Below are positions 4,501 to 6,886 of a DNA stretch of 6,886 nucleotides, piece by piece. The position numbers were made by a program, and so were the translations under genes. The notes under the pieces are model-generated. The model had not been told where the DNA came from. It worked only from the letters and a program-made list of their open reading frames with translations, and ran no database searches. Position 1 is the first letter of the stretch; the number at the start of each line of letters is the position of its first letter. The DNA is taken from NCBI GenBank assembly GCA_041659585.1, contig JBAZXY010000071.1, forward strand, positions 1 through 6,886. Reading direction: 5' to 3'. This DNA is from UBA8518 sp041659585 (lineage in GTDB: Bacteria; Patescibacteriota; Minisyncoccia; Moranbacterales; UBA2206).

Positions 4501-5429
4501 TATTTTTCCCATACCAGGTAAGCGGTCATGCCTTGCTTTCTTTTGCGGTGCGCGATGGCTCCTAAAAAATGCGCCTCTTTTTGAGAGAATCCCAGCTTTT
4601 CCCCTAAAACCGCCCATTCCTCCATAGACTGATACATGCCTGTCCATGGCATGTAGCTATTTTGCGTATTCATCAGCCAATCATTGAGGAACAAAAAATT
4701 ATTTTTGTCTTCGACAGATAGATCCAGAAAATCAGCTGTCACATCCGATAGTTCCAAATGAAATTGACTTAGATATTTTCTTATTTCTTGGATTTGCCCC
4801 TCCATGCCTCCCGCATTAATTAGAGGAAAAGACTCTTCAAGCAGAAGTAATTTCCCGCCAGAACGCAAAACATCCCTAATGCCGCTTAAGATTATTTTAA
4901 TTTCCTCCAGATTTCCCAGATGATGTAAGACTAATTTTATCACCGCCAAATCCACTGAATTTTTTTTAATGTTCTGTAAATCCCTTTGAAATTCGATGCG
5001 CTTATCCACCCCCTCTAGCACCGGACTACTTTTAAGATCAACACCGATTAATTTTTTAAGCTGCGCATTATTTTCAGCTAATTCCTTTAGCAAGGCTAGC
5101 TTGCCACAGCCGAAATCTAGAACAGTCTCCATACCCAAGAATGCACTATCCATAATTTCCAAAAACATATCCTTCGGCTTTCCCAATCCCGCCCCTTCTT
5201 TCCAATATTCCTTAAGCTTCTTGTTGTGGAATTTATTTATAGCCCTCTTGTCCAATTTAACACCCGTCGTTAAGAGATAGTTGAAAAAATCATCCACAAA
5301 TTGTTCCGGATCTGTCAGGTTGGTATGGCCTGCCACCCAATGTTTTTTCAATGCCGACAATATTACTGGCCTGTCCAAAATTAACAGCGGATTTTCCAAG
5401 ATTGCTTTTTCCATTTCCGATATCCCCAT
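4500..5429 (-). CDS. class I SAM-dependent methyltransferase, substrate unknown
   Basis: The 309-residue product has a Rossmann-type methyltransferase core after a helical N-terminal part (about 1-100). Motif I is VLDFGCGKLALLKEL (103-117), which binds SAM; D121 in GVDLKSS would contact the ribose; motif IV is DLAVIKLVLHHL (160-171); and VLRSGGKLLLLEES (187-200) is the post-IV strand. It resembles the Methyltransf_11/25 type used on small molecules and many other substrates. It is not PrmC, the release-factor glutamine methyltransferase often next to prfA, because the NPPY motif is missing. Start: ATG at 5429 is used; Met6 (5414) is possible, since GGGG lies upstream of it. It is divergent from prfA with overlapping promoters and convergent with rpmE. 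Confidence 0.85.
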   Translation of the reverse strand: MGISEMEKAILENPLLILDRPVILSALKKHWVAGHTNLTDPEQFVDDFFNYLLTTGVKLDKRAINKFHNKKLKEYWKEGAGLGKPKDMFLEIMDSAFLGMETVLDFGCGKLALLKELAENNAQLKKLIGVDLKSSPVLEGVDKRIEFQRDLQNIKKNSVDLAVIKLVLHHLGNLEEIKIILSGIRDVLRSGGKLLLLEESFPLINAGGMEGQIQEIRKYLSQFHLELSDVTADFLDLSVEDKNNFLFLNDWLMNTQNSYMPWTGMYQSMEEWAVLGEKLGFSQKEAHFLGAIAHRKRKQGMTAYLVWEK

Positions 5430-5444
5430 TATGACTTATTTCTT

Positions 5445-5473
5445 TTGACTTATCGATTTTATTGAAGTATAAT
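5445..5473 (+). promoter_or_regulatory. promoter for prfA
   Basis: TTGACT (5445-5450), an exact 17-bp spacer and consensus TATAAT (5468-5473). Transcription would start near 5480, about 30 nt before the ATG at 5511. This places the start after the ATG at 5472, which overlaps the -10 box and so cannot be the translation start from this promoter. Confidence 0.85.
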
Positions 5474-5494
5474 GCATTATAGTTTTCAAGTAAA
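5466..5494 (-). promoter_or_regulatory. probable promoter for the methyltransferase gene
   Basis: Minus-strand TTTACT (5489-5494), a 17-bp spacer and TATACT (5466-5471). A second minus-strand TATAAT lies at 5476-5481 but lacks a good -35. The -10 overlaps the prfA -10 within the palindrome TATAATGCATTATA (5468-5481), so the two promoters probably exclude each other. Confidence 0.5.
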
Positions 5495-5510
5495 ACATTC
5501 ATACATTCCC

Positions 5511-6572
5511 ATGCAATCAATTATTGAAGAAATTAAAAAAGAAAATACTGATATCAGCCTGCAACTCAATTCCCCTGAGGTTTTTTCTGATATGGCGAAG
5601 ATGGCAGCTCTCGGCAAGCGCCAAGCTGAATTATCTGAAACTATCCGCCTCATTTCGGAACTGGAAAAGGTCACTTTACAAATGCAAGAAAACGCTAGTA
5701 TCGCTAATAATGATGCCGATGCGGAAATCCGACAAATGGCTATGGAAGAGAATATTGCTCTTGCCCAAGCCAAAGAAAAACTGGAACAAGAGCTGGAGCT
5801 GATGCTCATTCCTAAGGATCCTAATGATCAGAAAAATAGTATTGTCGAAATTCGTGCTGGTGCTGGAGGGGACGAATCTGCCCTTTTTGCAGTGGAACTT
5901 TTCCGCATGTATTCTCGCTTTGCGGAAAAAAATGGCTGGAGAATTTCCCTGCTTAATTCTAATGTCACTAGTGGTGGTGGCTATAAAGAAGTAACTTTTG
6001 AAGTGAACGGAGTTGGATCATATGGGAAAATGAAATTTGAATCTGGAGTGCATCGCGTACAAAGAATTCCTGAGACAGAAAAGAATGGCCGCGTGCACAC
6101 TTCCACCTCCACCGTCGTAGTTTTGCCGGAAGCAGAAGAATTTGACTTTAAACTCAATGAACAAGATATCCGCGTGGATACTTTTTGTTCCTCCGGTCCA
6201 GGAGGGCAGTCAGTTAACACCACTAAAAGCGCCATCCGCCTTACTCACATCCCCTCGGGCCTCATTGTTTCTTGTCAGGATGAAAAATCTCAAATCAAAA
6301 ATAAAGAGAAGGCCATGAAAGTGTTGCGCTCCCGCCTATTGCAAATTGAAGAAGATAAGCAAGCTAAGGAATCAGGAGATGCCCGGCGCTCCCAGATCGG
6401 CACTGGAGACCGCAGTGAGAAAATCCGCACCTACAATTTTCCCCAGGACCGCATCACTGACCATCGCGTGAAAATGAATTGGAGCAATATTCACAGCATT
6501 CTGGAAGGCAATCTGGATGACATTATCACCGCTCTGGTGGAAGAAGATATCAAACTTAAAATGCAAGTCTAA
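5511..6572 (+). CDS. prfA: peptide chain release factor 1
   Basis: Class I release factor that reads UAA and UAG in the A site and triggers peptide release. The 353-residue product has a helical N-terminal domain (1 to about 100), the conserved EIRAGAGGDESALFA segment (113-127), RIPETEKNGRVHTS (185-198) and the catalytic GGQ (231-233) in SSGPGGQSVNTTKSA. The tripeptide P187-E-T189 is the PxT type of RF1, not the SPF of RF2. RSEKIRTYNFPQDRITDHR (301-319) is also typical. Length fits the family (about 350-360). The longer frame starting at 5472 is rejected because that ATG overlaps the promoter -10 box and adds 13 residues foreign to the family. The short leader has no Shine-Dalgarno. Ends in TAA. 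Confidence 0.97.
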   Translation: MQSIIEEIKKENTDISLQLNSPEVFSDMAKMAALGKRQAELSETIRLISELEKVTLQMQENASIANNDADAEIRQMAMEENIALAQAKEKLEQELELMLIPKDPNDQKNSIVEIRAGAGGDESALFAVELFRMYSRFAEKNGWRISLLNSNVTSGGGYKEVTFEVNGVGSYGKMKFESGVHRVQRIPETEKNGRVHTSTSTVVVLPEAEEFDFKLNEQDIRVDTFCSSGPGGQSVNTTKSAIRLTHIPSGLIVSCQDEKSQIKNKEKAMKVLRSRLLQIEEDKQAKESGDARRSQIGTGDRSEKIRTYNFPQDRITDHRVKMNWSNIHSILEGNLDDIITALVEEDIKLKMQV

Positions 6573-6611
6573 CTTTTTATCATATTTCTAGCCGTTATCT
6601 ACTTACTACTA

Positions 6612-6647
6612 AAAAAACCACCTAGTAACTAAGCTATGTGGTTTTTT
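6612..6647. terminator. bidirectional intrinsic terminator between prfA and the nuoF-like gene
   Basis: A 10-bp stem (AAAAAACCAC at 6612-6621 with GTGGTTTTTT at 6638-6647) extends, after one mismatch, by TAG/CTA, with loop TAACTAAG. The U tract on either strand suits both convergent genes. It lies 39 nt after the prfA stop and 25 nt beyond the stop of the minus-strand gene. Confidence 0.88.
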
Positions 6648-6672
6648 CATGAAAACATTTATGACAAAAAAA

Positions 6673-6886
6673 TTACGCCCTTTTTTTAAATATTTTTTCC
6701 GGAAAATTTTTCATGGCATCCGAAAAGGCTGTAGCAGCAAATCTTCCCAACGGGCAAAAAGTAGTGTTACGAAGCGCCCACAAAATATCTTCCAGAGCTG
6801 CCACGTCACGCTCCGCAATTTCTCCGTCGCGCATGCGCTTGGCAATTTCCCACAATCGGAAAGTTCCTTCACGACACGGCATGCAT
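6673..6886 (-). CDS. NuoF/HoxF-like NADH-binding subunit, C-terminal fragment (runs off the window)
   Basis: Only the 3' end is present. The visible product starts in CMPCREGTFRLWEI and ends KKRA. The Cys codon (TGC, 6883-6885) directly before the ATG at 6880-6882 shows that this Met is internal. CxxCREG is the end of the family motif SCGxCxPCREG, and C43 (counting from that Met) in NTTFCPLG is the expected fourth ligand about 40 residues later. Together they bind the [4Fe-4S] cluster (N3) of the 51-kDa NADH-oxidising subunit. This domain occurs in complex I NuoF, in NAD-linked NiFe hydrogenases (HoxF), in bifurcating FeFe hydrogenases and in formate dehydrogenases. The fragment cannot tell which; partner genes would lie to the right. 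Convergent with prfA. Confidence 0.88.
   Translation of the reverse strand, partial: CMPCREGTFRLWEIAKRMRDGEIAERDVAALEDILWALRNTTFCPLGRFAATAFSDAMKNFPEKIFKKRA

Noticed and set aside
4321..4647. 108-codon minus-strand open frame
   Set aside because: It spans the bidirectional terminator and overlaps both rpmE and the methyltransferase gene antisense; its composition reflects the rpmE lysine codons.
4633..4655. 8-bp inverted repeat TACATGCC/GGCATGTA inside the methyltransferase gene
   Set aside because: Lies in conserved-length coding sequence with a 7-nt loop; likely chance.
4500..5429. Methyltransferase as PrmC
   Set aside because: No NPPY motif; motif IV reads KLVLHHL, typical of other class I methyltransferases.
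5290..5520. 76-codon minus-strand open frame
   Set aside because: Shadow of the methyltransferase N terminus in another frame, crossing the divergent promoters.

Overview
The window looks like a piece of a small, AT-rich bacterial chromosome. It most probably comes from the Candidate Phyla Radiation (Patescibacteria/Parcubacteria-like). This is inferred from the compact 194-residue EF-Ts, the starts without Shine-Dalgarno sequences, short AT-rich spacers with small palindromes, tRNAs without encoded CCA, and an S2 with an unusual N-terminal extension. No marker fixes the phylum. Almost everything here belongs to the translation machinery.

Layout. (1) 1-800, minus strand: a promoter (730-757) drives tRNA-Thr(UGU), tRNA-Tyr(GUA), tRNA-Thr(GGU) and rpmG (L33). 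This is a reduced version of the classic thrU-tyrU-glyT-thrT-tuf-rpmG cluster, without tRNA-Gly and tuf. The transcript leader carries two abutting hairpins and a 12-nt copy of the 5' end of tRNA-Thr(UGU). (2) 800-3837, minus strand: a tight operon rpsB (S2) - tsf (EF-Ts) - ricT-like PSP1 protein - membrane-anchored TPR protein. (3) 3838-4173: a divergent control region in which rpsB and rpmE promoters share one -35 box. The rpsB side has a long leader that folds into a multi-part hairpin; the rpmE leader has a smaller one. (4) 4174-4455, plus strand: rpmE (L31), closed by a strong bidirectional terminator shared with the convergent methyltransferase gene (4500-5429, minus). (5) 5430-5510: a second divergent control region, where a 14-bp palindrome places -10 boxes for the methyltransferase and prfA on top of each other. 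(6) 5511-6572, plus strand: prfA (release factor 1), then another bidirectional terminator. (7) 6673-6886, minus strand: the 3' end of a NuoF/HoxF-like NADH-binding subunit that runs off the window.

Together the genes supply ribosomal proteins (S2, L31, L33), an elongation factor, a termination factor and Thr/Tyr tRNAs. The RicT-like and TPR proteins ride in the S2/EF-Ts operon, and one redox subunit lies at the right edge. The most distinctive material is regulatory: two overlapping divergent promoters, a candidate new ribosomal-protein leader RNA, and hairpins ahead of the tRNA operon. I see no CRISPR array, transposase, phage gene or clear defence system.
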